Shown here: piece after piece, positions 35,266 through 48,189 of the stretch
Layout of the letters: each line of letters starts with the position of its first letter
Position numbering within the stretch: position 1 is the stretch's first letter
Assembly: GCF_014633365.1 (NCBI RefSeq)
Contig: NC_068340.1
Location: 36,542,328 to 36,606,327 of the forward strand
Direction of reading: 5' to 3'
From: Diospyros lotus
Taxonomy: Eukaryota; Streptophyta; Magnoliopsida; Ericales; Ebenaceae
Length of the DNA: 64,000 nt
Program-made: the position numbers and the translations under genes
The notes under the pieces: model-generated
What the model was told of the DNA's origin: nothing
The model's database searches: none
Seen by the model: the letters and a program-made list of their open reading frames with translations, nothing else

Positions 35266-36721
35266 ATCTCAAATTTAAATAAAAAATTATACATAAATAC
35301 AACTGTTTCTAGTTTAACGCAAGCAATGATTTTGTTTATTATTATTATTATTAATATGAACAATATAAAGCAGAAGCACCAAGAAAAAGTCTGCTTGCCA
35401 TCTCAGTCTATTGCCATATGATATGTTTTGAGTTGGAAATTTTGCAGCGTGGAAAGGGAAGAAATATATGGAATTGCTTCCATGGAAGAGGTTTTTTTTT
35501 TTTTTCATATATAGTTTTCACACTTCAATATCATCCGTCAATCATAGATAGATGTCGTCCTTTGTTGTCAAATATATTGACCATACAGGAAGGGTATAAA
35601 ACAAAATATTATTTATATATATATATATATTCAATTTAATTATGAGCCTAGCTCCCAGTTTATATAAAATTGAATAAATATGGTATGTATTTTCCATGTA
35701 ATAAATAAATAATATATTGTAAACATTAATTGAAAATATGTGTGAACTATATCATTCTAAGCTTGTTATTCCGTTCACATTATAATGACGTTTTGTCATT
35801 TGCTTTTGAGCCAATCCAAGAAAGTCAACATTGAAAATATATAGACGTCAAGCCTTACTACATAATTAAATTCATCAAATATCCTTAAACTTAATTGACT
35901 AAGAAAAAAAAAACACACACACACACACAAGTGCTAATTTACAAACTATAATAAGAACACGATTTCATAATAATAATAATAATAATAATAATAATGGGGG
36001 TGGGTGGGTGAGTCATCACTTACAAATATATATTATTATTATTTCAAACGCTTGCAAATAAACACAGCAACAACATGTTTATTTTGAGCACAAATACAAT
36101 AGGTATAAATATGATTTGTCTTTTTGTAAATAAATAAAATTGCCCATCCATCCATCCATCCATCCTAGATGCCATTTTTTATTCTATAAATATTTTTGAA
36201 ATTCTTTATAACTTCTTATATTTATTATCTATTTAATTTAAACTAATCACAATTCACAAGACTTGTTTTCCCCATTATATTATATTATAAAAATAATAAT
36301 AATAATTGAGATATATAATACAATATTCCTTTTGCTCGATCTGACCTTATTATTATTTGTTTCCTCAAGAAAGAATCTAACTTAATTCGATCCAATTTCA
36401 TACCAATCCACCCCCAACCAGGCCCAGTATATTAAATAATAATCAGTACCATCACCTCATGCCACGTGTATAATCTGTTTCAGATGCGTCTTGCTTGCGT
36501 CGTATCTTAAAAAAGATGATTTGGGAATAACGAGAATGATGGGATGTTGGGCATTTCAAGCTTCTTATCTTATATATATATATATATATATATACAAAAA
36601 ATACAATAAAATCAGTTCAATCATCTTTCTTTTTCAATTTTGCGTCCAGTTGAAGCTTAAGAGATATATTGACAAACTAAACAGGGCCTATAGATCTCTG
36701 CCCTCCCCAGACAGCTCAAAT
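35266..36721. other. Spacer with microsatellites, including the 3' flank of the ERF gene
   Basis: Contains (AC)n near 35921-35929, (ATA)n at 35967-35995, (CATC)n at 36145-36164 and (TA)n at 36570-36594. The last 200 bp are presumably the 3' UTR and polyadenylation region of the minus-strand ERF gene. Confidence 0.6.
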
Positions 36722-37465
36722 CTAAAAAGTCACCAATAGCTGCTCGCCAACTGGCAACTGTCCTTTCTGAAACTCATTGGACCGACTCTCCATTACGAAC
36801 TCGGCTTGCCCAGCCGCCAACGCTTTCTTCCTCCTCTTCGGCGAGCCACTATCCGAAGCCGACGACGACCCCGATACAGTTGGCTCCGGCGATCTCCTCT
36901 TCGCCGTTATCCTCACCGGCTCCGGCTCGTCCAAGCCGATCCGGTGAGGAAAATTAAGCAATGCCCTCGAGCCACGCATCCTGTACGCCGCCCTGTCGTA
37001 AGCCAGCGCCGCTTCCTCGGCCGTCTCATACGTCCCCAGCCAGACCCTCGCGCCGTTCTTCGCAGGGTCCCTTATCTCCGCCGCGAACTTCCCCCACGGC
37101 CGCTGTCTCACTCCCCTGTAGTGCCTCCCCTTCGGCGGCGCCACCGCCGGCTCCTCCTTCACCGGCGGCACCATCATTTGAGGCACAGCAGCGGCGGCAG
37201 AAGTCGTAGCCGGCTCCAGCTCATCTGTCGGCTCGGGCTTAACGTCCGTCGGCGTTAAATTAAACGGCGTCCAGCCAACGGTAACGGCGTCTCGCAAAAG
37301 CCCGTATATGACCATATCTTCAGAGTCGTCAACCTTCAACGGTAAGTCTCCCCACGTCTCTGTCAGGCACCGGAAGAGGCCGCTGAAGCTTGAGCTCCGG
37401 CGATACGCCGGCCACTCGCCGCTACAGGTCGCCGGAAAACTCATAGACACGGTCTCTCCTTCCAT
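36722..37465 (-). CDS. AP2/ERF transcription factor, ERF group IX (ERF1/ERF2-like), 247 aa
   Basis: Nuclear ethylene-response-factor-type regulator. The family binds GCC-box promoters in ethylene, jasmonate and defence responses. The intronless frame starts at ATG 37465. The N-terminal part has [17 protein letters not shown], the conserved motif of ERF1/ERF2-like group IX proteins, followed by an acidic Pro/Glu-rich region (about 72-110) of the kind that activates transcription. One AP2 domain spans about 113-176 ([48 protein letters not shown]) with the Ala and Asp of the ERF subfamily in AAEIRD. A basic KRRKK at 210-214 is a likely nuclear signal. The coding region is GC-rich in AT-rich surroundings. 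The exact orthologue within the group cannot be set from the sequence alone. Confidence 0.95.
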   Translation of the reverse strand: MEGETVSMSFPATCSGEWPAYRRSSSFSGLFRCLTETWGDLPLKVDDSEDMVIYGLLRDAVTVGWTPFNLTPTDVKPEPTDELEPATTSAAAAVPQMMVPPVKEEPAVAPPKGRHYRGVRQRPWGKFAAEIRDPAKNGARVWLGTYETAEEAALAYDRAAYRMRGSRALLNFPHRIGLDEPEPVRITAKRRSPEPTVSGSSSASDSGSPKRRKKALAAGQAEFVMESRSNEFQKGQLPVGEQLLVTF

Positions 37466-37523
37466 ATCAATAAGATTTTTGTGAGTTCTAGCTATGAGGT
37501 GGGTTTTTCAGTTTGATTCGGAT

Positions 37524-37544
37524 GAGAGAGAGAGAGAGAGAGAG
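37524..37544. repeat. (GA)n repeat in the ERF leader
   Basis: GA dinucleotide repeat (CT on the coding strand) about 60 bp upstream of the ERF ATG, within the predicted 5' UTR. CT-rich leaders are common in plant genes. Confidence 0.85.
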
Positions 37545-37575
37545 TCGAATTTGGGATAGGATAATTTGGATCGGA

Positions 37576-37582
37576 ATTTATA
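37576..37582 (-). promoter_or_regulatory. TATA box of the ERF gene
   Basis: TATAAAT on the minus strand, 111-117 bp upstream of the ATG. Assigned by position. Confidence 0.5.
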
Positions 37583-37746
37583 TCGGTGGAAAAGGAAGGA
37601 GATTCATGAACCTGTGGGCGTAAGTAAGAATTCCGATTTCTTTTTCTTTTTCTTTTTTAAAAATATCCAGCGGCTTCTTTGAAATTTCTGGGTTGGCAAG
37701 TGGGCAAGTGGAGTGATGTTTAATCAAATAAATAAATGATCAGAGT

Positions 37747-37824
37747 CACGTGGAGAAATTGACATTTTAAATTGGTGGGATGCTGGCGTCATGTTTTGAC
37801 GATATCAATTATCCATGCCACGTG
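37747..37824 (-). promoter_or_regulatory. Two G-boxes (CACGTG) upstream of the ERF gene
   Basis: Palindromic CACGTG at 37747-37752 and 37819-37824, 282 and 354 bp from the start codon. Both are followed on the + strand by GAG (CACGTGGAG). They are candidate sites for MYC/PIF-type bHLH or bZIP factors, which would fit jasmonate, light or ABA control. Confidence 0.6.
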
Positions 37825-38858
37825 GAGCAGACCTCCCTGGCATCCTCCTCGTTGCTTCCTAACTGCTCTGCTCTCTGTGTGATCGCCCATCCAAGCCAAA
37901 CCAAATTGCAGGAATAATTATTATTATTTTTTTAAATCTGTAATTTACCCTGTTTTAAAATCTTCAGAGACATTTTTATCCGGATTACAGCAAGAACATA
38001 GGTCGTAGTTACATTAAATTAAATTAATCAAGCGGGGCCACATGTTATAAATATATATATATATATATATTAAAAAATTCCTGCAACACAGGCAAGCAAT
38101 GTATAGGGATGCTTATTGTTGTCGTTTTCTTAGTAGAAAATTCACACTTTATTCGGAGATAAAGAATGGGAGGGGGAATTAGTATATGTATCCATTATTA
38201 ATATATAATCATTTGATGCTTATCTTTAGCAAGCTTAGCTTGGTGGGTTGGTGGGTTGTTCATCCCCACCACTTTGTGTGTCAAACCTTTATATATACGG
38301 GGTGCTTGGATTTGCATATATCAATGCTCACGGTTGCTATATATACTGTTCATATGACTCTTGAATTGCTAAAATTATTATCATCAAAATCTCGATTCTA
38401 ACTCTTACAATTTTTCGTATAAAAAATCTTTAAACAATTCAATACTTATATAAAATTTAAATTATAGTAAAATCGGATTGAATCCCAATTCAACTCAATA
38501 AAATTAGTAAAATCTCAAGTTAGATAACAATTTTACCAATTTTAGCTTTTATGTATAGAGATAAAAAAAAATTATATCTCTAAATGAAATTTTTTCTAAT
38601 ATCTAACTAACATAATATTAATTCTTATTCAATGGATGCCCTCTGCCTCTCAAACCCTTATCTCTCTCAAACATTTTTGTCATAACTTTCCATCGTTCCC
38701 CCTTGTCTCATGGTTGCTTAGTGTCATGTTGATTCACAACTTCGATTGCTCGATGTTGTTGTCAATTCACAAACACAAATTGCCATTTGAGTCGCCATCG
38801 ATTCACAAATACAAATTGACATTCCCGTGCTCGCCTACTGAGTGCCGTCCTTTTCGTG
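37825..38858. other. Spacer, nothing recognised
   Basis: Contains (TA)n at 38049-38071. No supported gene. Confidence 0.5.
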
Positions 38859-38859
38859 T

Positions 38860-39183
38860 AACAAAAATCTACTCACAACTCCAATTGCTTGATCCCATTG
38901 TCAATTAAACTTAAACGGATATACAATTTTGTCTGTTTCTTCTTTTGTAATTTCTTTGTTTGTTTCTTCTTTTGTAATTTCTTAGTCTAATTTGGTGATT
39001 CTTGTCTGCACATCTTCTTGTAACACAAATCTATTCGCAGCTCCAATTGCTCAACCCCACTGTCAATTCAACTTAAAAGGGTATACAATTTCGTCTATTT
39101 CTTCTTTTGCAATTTCTTTTTTTATTTCTTCTTTTATAATTTCTTGGTCTAATTTGGTGATTCTTATATGTCACATCTCTATT
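38860..39183 (+). repeat. 162-bp tandem duplication
   Basis: Two copies (about 38860-39021 and 39022-39183) run in the same order: AATCTA with CTCCAATTGCT, TGTCAATT, then two TTTCTTCTTTT blocks, then TCTAATTTGGTGATTCTT. About 85-90 percent alike by eye. A shorter third part (CACAAACACAAATTG) precedes them. Confidence 0.7.
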
Positions 39184-39785
39184 TGTTTCTTCACCATCTA
39201 CCAACATTAATTTAATTATTGTTGGTTTTCTTAATTTAAAAGTGAATTATTATTAGTTTCCTTAAATAATTCCAATGTGTGTTGTTTTGATTCATATTAT
39301 ATAATGACTCATATAACTTATGAAAATTTACATTATATGAATTAATATTCAAAATTCTCATTATGGATGGATGAATGATTATAAATGGATTTAATATTTA
39401 AAAATTTCACATGATTTGATACTTTTAAAATTGATAGATGAAGTTATTTTAAAATAGGTAACATGTATTTCATTCATAATAAAGAATAAACTTATATTTA
39501 TATAGATTAAAATATATTTTTAATTATTTCAAAATTTTCACAATTTTACTATCCAAGTTTACGATTTGATTTTAAAGACCTTCATTCGCCAGTTAAAATT
39601 ATGATTTTAACAATCTTGACTAAAACAAAAAGAAAATATGCTATGGACTTCAAATGGGATTGGAAAATATGCATTTTCCACCATCATCAATTTTATACCT
39701 TATTAAAACTTTATTAATAGAATTATTGATCTTTAAAACTTAAATTCATGTGGACCTTGTAGTGTAGAATCAAGCAAATATTAGA
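39184..39785. other. Spacer, nothing recognised
   Basis: AT-rich sequence without supported features. Confidence 0.5.
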
Positions 39786-40521
39786 GTGCGTTTGATTACA
39801 AGTATGAAATTTACATGAAAAAAATATTTTTTAGGTAATTGAATTACCTAAAATTAAATTTCAAAAAAATGTCAATTGAAGGTGTTTGATTGACTTAATT
39901 TTTTATTTAGAAATTGTTATATTTTTTTAACTTTTGATATTTGATTGCTATTATTTTTTATGAAAATAATTACATACACACATGCAAATAATCAATAAAT
40001 ACACAAATTAATAATTAATTATATAAAATAATTAAATATACGCATATGCACAAAAGAAATCAAATATACATACACAAAATATTCAAAAAATAAATCAAAT
40101 ATATATACACACCCAGCAAAAGGATGAAGGAGCCATCGTCACTGTCGCTATTGCCATTCACCTCTCGGTCGCTCGTTGTCTCTCACTCACTCACCCTCTC
40201 TCTCGTTCACTTTGTTGTTGCCTCTCCCTCTCTATCACTGCAGATCTACTTCCATCTCTTGGGGGAAGTCGAAAATCAAAACAAGAGGATGAAGGAGCAA
40301 TCAAGAGTAAGAGTGCAATTGCCTAGAAAATGAATTCTCCCTCCCAACCTATTGGGAATTTCTTTTCTAGCAAAAGTGAAAAAAGAGTATCACGTGATCA
40401 CAACTTAAAAAATATTTTTCATGAAAAATTTTGTCAATCAAACACCTCAAAAGATGGAATTTGAGTGAAAATTGATCATTTTTTCATAGAAAATATGTCC
40501 GGTCAAAAAGGCCTTTAATAA
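39786..40521. mobile_element. Inverted-repeat element of about 735 bp
   Basis: GGTGTTTGATTGAC near 39879 is matched by its complement GTCAATCAAACACC near 40433. Outer parts are also inverse (GTTTGATTACAAGTATGAAA against the complement of CATAGAAAATATGTCCGGTC). The core (40120-40330) is a CT-rich, gene-like stretch with a 69-codon frame of no recognised family. Ends and target duplication are uncertain. Confidence 0.5.
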
Positions 40522-40605
40522 ATTGGAAATTGAAACAAGAATAGCATATGTAATACCATACAAATAAAATTTCTCTTCCTTTCTACCTTTAATTAAGAGA
40601 CATTC

Positions 40606-41966
40606 CACTACAAGAAAAATGAAAATTAACGACGAAATTTAGTGACGGAATTATTTCATTGCTAATTAGTGATGGATAGCGACGAAAATTTCGTCGCTAA
40701 TTTTTTTTTTATATTTTTTAAATTTAGCCATGGAAACCTCGTCACTAAATTTAGTGACAGAATTTTCGTCGCTAAAAAAAAAATTAATTAAAATTTAGCG
40801 ATGGGTTCAACCCTATCGCTAAAAAATAAAAAAATTAAATAAAAGAATTAAAATTTAGCCACGGGTATCAATCCGTCGCTATATCCGTCGCTAAAAAATA
40901 AAAAAAATTAAATAAAATAATTCAAATTTAGCAATGGGTCCCGTCGCTAAAAAATAAAAAAAAATTAAATAAAATATTTCAAATTTAGCGACAGGCAAAA
41001 TCCCGTCGCTAAAAAATAAAAAAATTAATTAATTAAAATTTAGCCATCGAAAATATCCTGTAGCTAAAAAAAAAAAAAAAAATTAGCGACGAGACCAACC
41101 CGTCGCTAAAAATAAAAAAAATTAAAAGAATTAAAATTTAGCTACGAGGCCAATCCCGTCGCTAAAAAATAAATAAAAAAATCAAAATATAGCTAAAAAA
41201 TAAAAAAAATAAGTAAAAATTAAAAATTTTACATTTAAACATATCATAATAATTTTTACTAACATTAATATTAGTAAAAATTAAATTAATAATTTTTAAA
41301 AATATTATAAATTAAAATTAAAATAAAAACATAATTTTTCAATGCTAATATAATAATTAATAAAGTTTTATTTGAATTAATAACAAAATAAATTTAAAAT
41401 TAATATAAATCCCTTTACTAACATTAATATTAAAATTAATATTATTAAATAAGTTTAAGAAATTTTGGTGTATAAATATAATTTTAAAGTATTTGGAAAA
41501 GAATATTATAAATATATTTTATGTATAACAATAAACAAGAAGACTTCTGGATCAGCTGGCTCGTGCGCGAAACTTGGTCATAAGAGGTTGGGGGTTCGAA
41601 TCCGGTAGAAAACTTGAGAATAATAGCTGAGGAAGTAATATCCAGCGTTGCCACGTGGCCAGCAAAGGCGCAGCCACGTGGCGCATTGAGGGAAGTCGGG
41701 GCCTGGCGTGTGTTGAAATTTGAATTTTGGAGTTGAATTTAACGATGAGGTCAGCCCCGTTGCTAAAAAATAAAAAAAATTAAATAAAATAATTCAAATT
41801 TAGCGACGGGTACAACCCTAGTCGCTGATTCCGTCATTAAAAAATACTCGTCGCTAAATTTCAGCGATGCCATTTTTAGCAACGGAAAGTTACCCATCAT
41901 TAAAAAATTTAGCGATAGAATGTTTTGTCACTAAATCCGTCGCTAATCAATCTGGTTTTGTTCCAT
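40606..41966. mobile_element. CACTA-like element with a degraded right end
   Basis: The left terminus CACTACAAGAAAAATGAAAA is the canonical CACTA start. Both subterminal regions carry many TTTAGCGACGGG and CCCGTCGCTAAA units. The right side ends near 41966 in a decayed complement (AATCTGGTTTTGTTCC), so the terminus and 3-bp duplication cannot be confirmed. No transposase. The interior is AT-rich and includes a tRNA-like insert near 41541-41613. Confidence 0.75.
41541..41613 (+). repeat. tRNA-derived (SINE-head) sequence inside the CACTA-like element
   Basis: TGGATCAGCTGG (41548-41559) matches the polymerase III A box with one mismatch, and GGTTCGAATCC (41593-41603) is a perfect B box at tRNA-like spacing. 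GGTCATAAG lies where a tRNA-Met-like CAT anticodon would be. The acceptor stem does not pair, so this is not a functional tRNA gene. Confidence 0.6.
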
Positions 41967-44900
41967 AAAAATAAAAGTGATAATGTGATTGAGACGGAAA
42001 AAAAGTGATAATATCATTCTACATTCTACTTTAGGGGGTTGTGCATAAAATCATTGGTTTAAGTTTAGAAACAACTCTTTTCGGTTGTGTTTTTTTAAAC
42101 AAAATATATAAAAAGTATTTTTGAAATTCGATGGGTTCAAACAATAGAATGGATAAGAAATGGGGTTTGGCTTAGCTTAACTTTTGATCAGACAAAACTT
42201 GATTATAAGCTGTTAAAGAGTGTCTTATATTTTTGTCTATTAGGAAAATTATAAAGAGTTATTTAACTTATAAACTATTATACCAACTTATTTAATTATC
42301 AAAGAGAGGGAACAACAATAAAGGGCATGAGAACGGTGAGAGGACTGAGCAATTGAATCGATGGCGACACAAACACCTAGCAATTGACTACGAGAGGGAA
42401 CGACAACAATCGACTCAATTGACATAATTTAGATAAGAAATTAGGGTTAAAGCATGAATAAGGAGAATAAAAATTAGAGAGGATCAAAGAATTGAGAGAA
42501 ATATATATTTGTTGATTAAGGACGAAATTGCTTTTGGATTCAACCAGCTTGGGTCACCGAAAATATATTTCCAATAGCTTATGTTAATTACGAAATGCTC
42601 CTGAAATATTTTTGAAATTATAGAAACATCTCAAAAAAGTTTTTGACCATTTTTAATGTTTTCAAAATGGGAAACGTCTCCAAGATGTCAAAACAACGTA
42701 TTCGAACCATTTATGTGCATCATTCATTAGATCTAATGCAAAGGAGTGGAAGGAGTTATGCAAGGTTGGTGGATGAAAGATTAGAAATAATGATATTATG
42801 AGTAGTAGTTACCTCTATAACTCTAAAATTAAAAGTAAAAAGAAGAAAAAATCAAAAGGAAGATCGATCCAAGCTCCTCCTACTGTGAGCAATAATCTTC
42901 TTTTCATTTATTTATCTATTCTCACGTTGCAAAAGCTTTCTGTCTCTTATATATGATAAGGCTCACACAGATTTTTAGATGGGAAATGACACTCAAAGCT
43001 AGATATGGCTTTGCAGATCAATCGGTAGAGGCTTGGCCCTACCATGAGCTGAGGTGATGCTACGCTAGAAGTTCAAATATGAGTTAGCTCCACACATGGC
43101 CTACATTTGGGGAGGATTTGGGTCCGAGATGGGTAAGGGACATGTATATGGAGTTTTTTAACTTGTCTCTAACTAGTTTATATATTTTTAAATAATTTTC
43201 ATTTTATTCTATGTTAAAAAAAATATTTTTTTCTTTCTAAATAAATAGTTTTTGTTTAAAAAAATAATTTTTTTAGTGTTTAAATTTACTTATTTTTGAT
43301 ATTTTTATTTTTATTTTTAACTGTTTCACACTCTATCTCTCGAGAAACAACATTTTTTGACCTAGCCCCTATCTCACTGGGGCATGGGGCAAGGGCGATG
43401 CTTCTCAATCCCAGCCCTCATGTAATTAAATTCAAAAACTTTTATTAAAAATATATCTACACAATTTAAAAATATATTTATATAATTATTTTTCAAGTAT
43501 AGAAACTATATTATTCATTTATAATTGTATTTAAAATCAAACTCCAAATAGAGTAAATAAGTACAAGTACAAGTACAACACAACATCTATTAAATTATAT
43601 TCCTGAATTCAAATCAAGTACAATATATCATTCACAAAACATCTAATTGCAAAGGGTATTTTGGGATTCATCTATCAACATAACATTCATCAATTATCTT
43701 GATCAACGTAACATAAGTTTTAGTTTTTAAGTAAAATGGCAAAGGATATTTTGAGATTCACTTTATTGAAAAAAATTTATAACCTAAAAATGATATATTC
43801 ACTTAATTAATAGAATAAATAATATATATATATATGTACTAACTGTATGGGGGTGGGAGAAGAATGCTAAATACTATTATCAACCTGACCCCAACTAAAA
43901 ATAATTGAAGAATACCCAAACTTAGAAAGATCGTCTTTGTGTGGCCTCGGGTGTTTATACTCTCAATTACATCAAGAAGGTAAATCGCAGATTGAGCCTT
44001 TGACTCTTGCGTAGGGCGATGATCGAACTTATAACTCATCGAATTAACACTAATATATTACTCATTCGACCGCTGAAGGTATACCCTAGGGGTAAAAATA
44101 CCCAAATTTAAACTTGACTGACTTGCCCCAACTAGGATGTGCTAGGTGGGTATTCATAGATTCAGCTAATTTTGCCAACTCCAAAGATAGGTATGGGATC
44201 CTTTAACCCATTCTTGAGCTGCATATATTTTTTTAAATAATTTTTGTTTTATCTATATACATAAAAAAATTGTTTATTTTTCTATCTAGACATAAGGTTT
44301 TTGTTTCGAAAAATTATTTGTTAAGGTTTAAATTTACTTCTTTTTATTGTCAAATTTGATCCTATGATACTAATATTGTTAGAGACAACACCAATCAAGA
44401 AGTATGCCAAGCCCACTCGAGGTTTGAATTGGATATACTAGTGATAAGTCTTACAACTAAATAAAAAGAGTGAGACTGCCTACTTGATGCCTAAGTGATT
44501 AAGTCAAGATTGAAGAAAGGGCAGAGAGGGAAGAGAAGAGAGGAGAAAGAGAGCAAAATAAAGAACAGGAGAGGGAGAGAGATGAATTCAAGGTCATCGA
44601 ATTAGGGAATTTTCAGATCAAAGGATTTGAGTTGTCCTTTGCTAGTGCCATTGATGAGAGTTTGACATTCAAATGTTGTTGTCTCATAGGTATGTGTGAG
44701 CCACCCATAATCTACATGGTCTTTTGTATATTGCGATGACCATGTTGCAGGGTTGAATCCCTTTATGTTAATTGTCCTAGCTAGGTAACTCACTTAAAAA
44801 GAGGGGTGTCCACTAGTTTTCAAACATCATAGTGCCAATTATTGATGGGCTTTTTTTTTTTATAGTCAATGAGGTTTGCAAAGTTGATTGGCTATGATAT

Positions 44901-46140
44901 CTGGCAGCTAGCATGCTCTCCCTTGAAGCGGATAAGGCGTGTTGAGATCCACAACGATTTTTCCTGATAAGCTCTTCTAACGTTATCATGTTAAATCCAA
45001 TTTTATATTTAAGCTCATAATATACATATTTTTTAGTATTATGTTACATATATATATTTACAGTGAATCTCGTTATTTGTTTTATTATTCTTTCTTATAA
45101 TGTTTACACTGGCTCTAAATACAGAAACTCAAAAAATACTATAAAAGGCCTCATAATTGAAAGTAACAATCTATGGGTAGCTAGCCCAAGGGAAAGGGCA
45201 TTGAGGAATTAATAAATATAATAATACATCCAAATGCGATAGAATCATGAAATGGATGTATCCAATCCTATGGAAGTGCAACTGGGTGCCTGATTAGGCC
45301 TAGATTCAAGGCTGGATTTCCAGTTATGAATGTCCACGTATATATATGTCAACACCCAAGAATTAATTAATGGAAGCTTTGGCCATGCCAACAACACTTG
45401 GAAAGCTTCGAAAAAAATATCATCTCTGCCTCTGGTTTTAATTTCTGTGTACCCATGAATCCAGCGGTCCTGGTGGAGCCATTCCATTATACATATGGTT
45501 GTTGAATTCTTGTCCTCCAAGACCAAGTGGTCAAGTGGATATATATGTTAACATTTGCCAATTAAGCATATATTCTCAATGACAAGGAATATAAAAATAA
45601 TATTTTTGATTATCTAAGTTCCATTGATCCAGGTCGGAGTGACGCATGGAAATTTTTAACTTATTTATTTATATATATATATATTTTTAATTAAAAGGTA
45701 TTTGCCAATTTTTAGTTTAATGCCATTTTGGTCAGCATTTATTTACTTTACAAAATCGATAAATTTTACACAACATCTCATAGATTTGGTTAAAAGATCA
45801 ATGAAACTTAGACCTGTCACGCTTTTAAAATCATTCCCTCCGCTTCTCTCCCCTCCCTTCCTCTCCCATCTCCACGTTATTTCTTTCTTTTTTTATCTTT
45901 AGGGGTGAATTTTGACAATATATATAAGTCCCTGTCTCTCTCTCCCCATGTCATCATTGACCACGGGCAGAGGCGCGGCTTTTGATAAACCCTTTGAATT
46001 GCTCTCAAGATGGTGATATTTTGACAGCCAAAATATCGCGCAATTATGGCTTCGGTAATCTCTCGGTAACAATATATTCGGGCGGTGTAGAACGACTCAT
46101 ATATATGTAAAATCAATGACCAAATAAGTACATTGTTCCT
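41967..46140. other. Spacer with old repeat debris
   Basis: AT-rich. Degenerate tRNA-like text near 43005-43090 and, on the minus strand, near 43960-44070 hints at decayed SINEs. No gene, complete element or stable RNA is supported. Confidence 0.4.
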
Positions 46141-46197
46141 ATTGTACGGACGGATTTGGAGAGGGCAGACATAGGCTTTAGCCCTTCCCAGCCTTAG

Positions 46198-46213
46198 CCC
46201 CTGGATCCGCCCC
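46198..46213 (-). repeat. Repeat-end motif AGGGGCGGATCCAGGG, copy 1
   Basis: The same 16 bases recur on the same strand at 48364-48379. In plants this motif often marks the end of degraded DNA transposons. The element itself could not be delimited. Confidence 0.4.
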
Positions 46214-46699
46214 TGTCGTCGACCATCTTTTTTTATCTTTATTGATGAATTTTATTGATAAATCTCCACCTTGTTGAAACAAACAAGCAGTTAAATAAAT
46301 AATTTTTAATAGATTTGATGAAAACTTCTCACGAGGTTGACGAGAGGGAGGGAAACCCTCAAACTTTCTTATAATTTAAAGAATTTTTAATAAAATATGT
46401 GTGCTGTCGATTTGAATGAATTTATCTATATTCAACTTTCGTCTAAACTCTAAACCATATATTTCATTTATATGTCCACTCTTTGACTACTAGCTAGAGT
46501 TCTATGCATTTCAATTCAGCAAGAGGATAAAATTTAATTTTTTAATTTTTTTTACTCATATCGTATATATGGTTGAATATACGTGTTGGTCAAAGAATAT
46601 ATAATGTGAAAACATAAAAAAGTATTAAAAAAAAAACGTGTGCTTTCATTTCTGCGTATAGTTCCTTTATAAACCATTATTTTAGTAAAATCACAAATG

Positions 46700-47230
46700 A
46701 ATCACGTCATTCGCGAGAACCTCAGTATTCAACTATACAAATGCTTGTTCGTGTTTATTCATTAAAATAATTAAATCGAATTTGAACCTAATTTTAAAAC
46801 TCAATTTATAAACAAACCGACCTTGATCTCACTAAAACTCGCCAACATATTCAATTAGAAATTTGGAAACATACTCAATTAGAAATTCAAGAATAACTAA
46901 TAAACAGTCTTATTCATAAATATATTATTTAATATAAGATTATCAAAATTTAAATTATGGTAAATAATATTACATTTATTGTAATTTAAAATTATTATTA
47001 GTTAATTATCATGTTGGTCTTATATTTATTAATTATAAAATTTAATTTAAAATTATTATTTATTAATTATTCGTATATCAAATTTTTAAAAATATTTCTA
47101 ATAAATTTGAGCCTGAGCCCAAAATCGAGCTTGGGCCATACAAAGGCTCACCAACGGGTTTGTTGATTCAAGCTTGAGTTGAGTTCAAGTTTAGAAGTTG
47201 GCTTATGAGCCAAGTATAAGCTTAGCAAAT
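46700..47230. repeat. Degraded dispersed repeat
   Basis: Text with phrases such as GAGCCTGAGCC, CGAGCTTGGGCC and CTTGAGTTGAGTTCAAG belongs to a type frequently repeated in plant intergenic DNA. Boundaries unclear. Confidence 0.35.
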
Positions 47231-48189
47231 ATTGACTCAACTCAATTCGATTAAAATTATAGGTTTCAAAGTTAATTTTATATTTATAAGAAATAAATAT
47301 ACAATAAAAATAAATTTTTTCCTAAGAGAATAGCTTGTGATGTTGAAATATAAAAAATGTTAGACTAGATTTGGTGGAGAAGAGGCTCAATGATTACTCG
47401 TGTGAGGAATCATAAAAAAAAAAAAAAAAAAAAAATTCATCATTCACAAAAAATCACTTTGGATTGTGCCGTGGAAGGCTTTCAATATATTAAATCAAGG
47501 GTAAATTTTCATATATTTTTGAAATTACATAAAATTATACTGGTCGTCTTTATTTATACTTTATTTATAGTTAATTGATGATACAAATTGACCATTTTAA
47601 CCCTAATTTAAAAAAAGTCTATCTTCATTTCTCCCTTTCACAGAAATCTCGACTTTACATGGTATTTTCTCTTTTCTTATGTTGACGAATCATACTAAAT
47701 ATACATCATTTTTTATATATCTTGGGTTACATAAGGGATATTATGACCAAAATACCCTGCGTCTCTCCATACACCTCACGCGTTTCTATGCTCCTCATGA
47801 GAGATATTTTTATCATTGGTACACCTTTGTACAACCCAAGATGTACACAAATGTATACCAATAACATTATTATTCTATATTGACAATGGTCTCTTTCCTT
47901 CACTCTACATCTTTCTCACATGCATCCACATCTTTCAGCGATTGTGAAACCCTATACCAAGATTGATGGCAATTCCAACGAAAAGTTTCTCTCTATTTTT
48001 GTTTTTCTTGTTGGCAATTTCTCAATCGCCCATTTTGGAAATCTAGGGGTTCAACCAAATTTTTGGGTTCATTTTTTGGATTTAATAAACCTAGAACTTT
48101 TCTCCAAATATTCCCCCCCCCCTCTCTCTATATATGTGTGTGTGTTGATTGGGGTTTTGGAGAGAAAAAAAACCATTATTTCTAAAATA

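Noticed and set aside
36806..37258. 150-codon + strand frame opposite the ERF gene
   Set aside because: Arg/Pro-rich antisense shadow of the AP2/ERF coding sequence.
41541..41613. Functional tRNA-Met gene
   Set aside because: Good A and B boxes, but the acceptor and part of the T stem do not pair.
43005..43090. tRNA-like or SINE sequence
   Set aside because: The B box is too degenerate and no A-tail or target duplication is visible.
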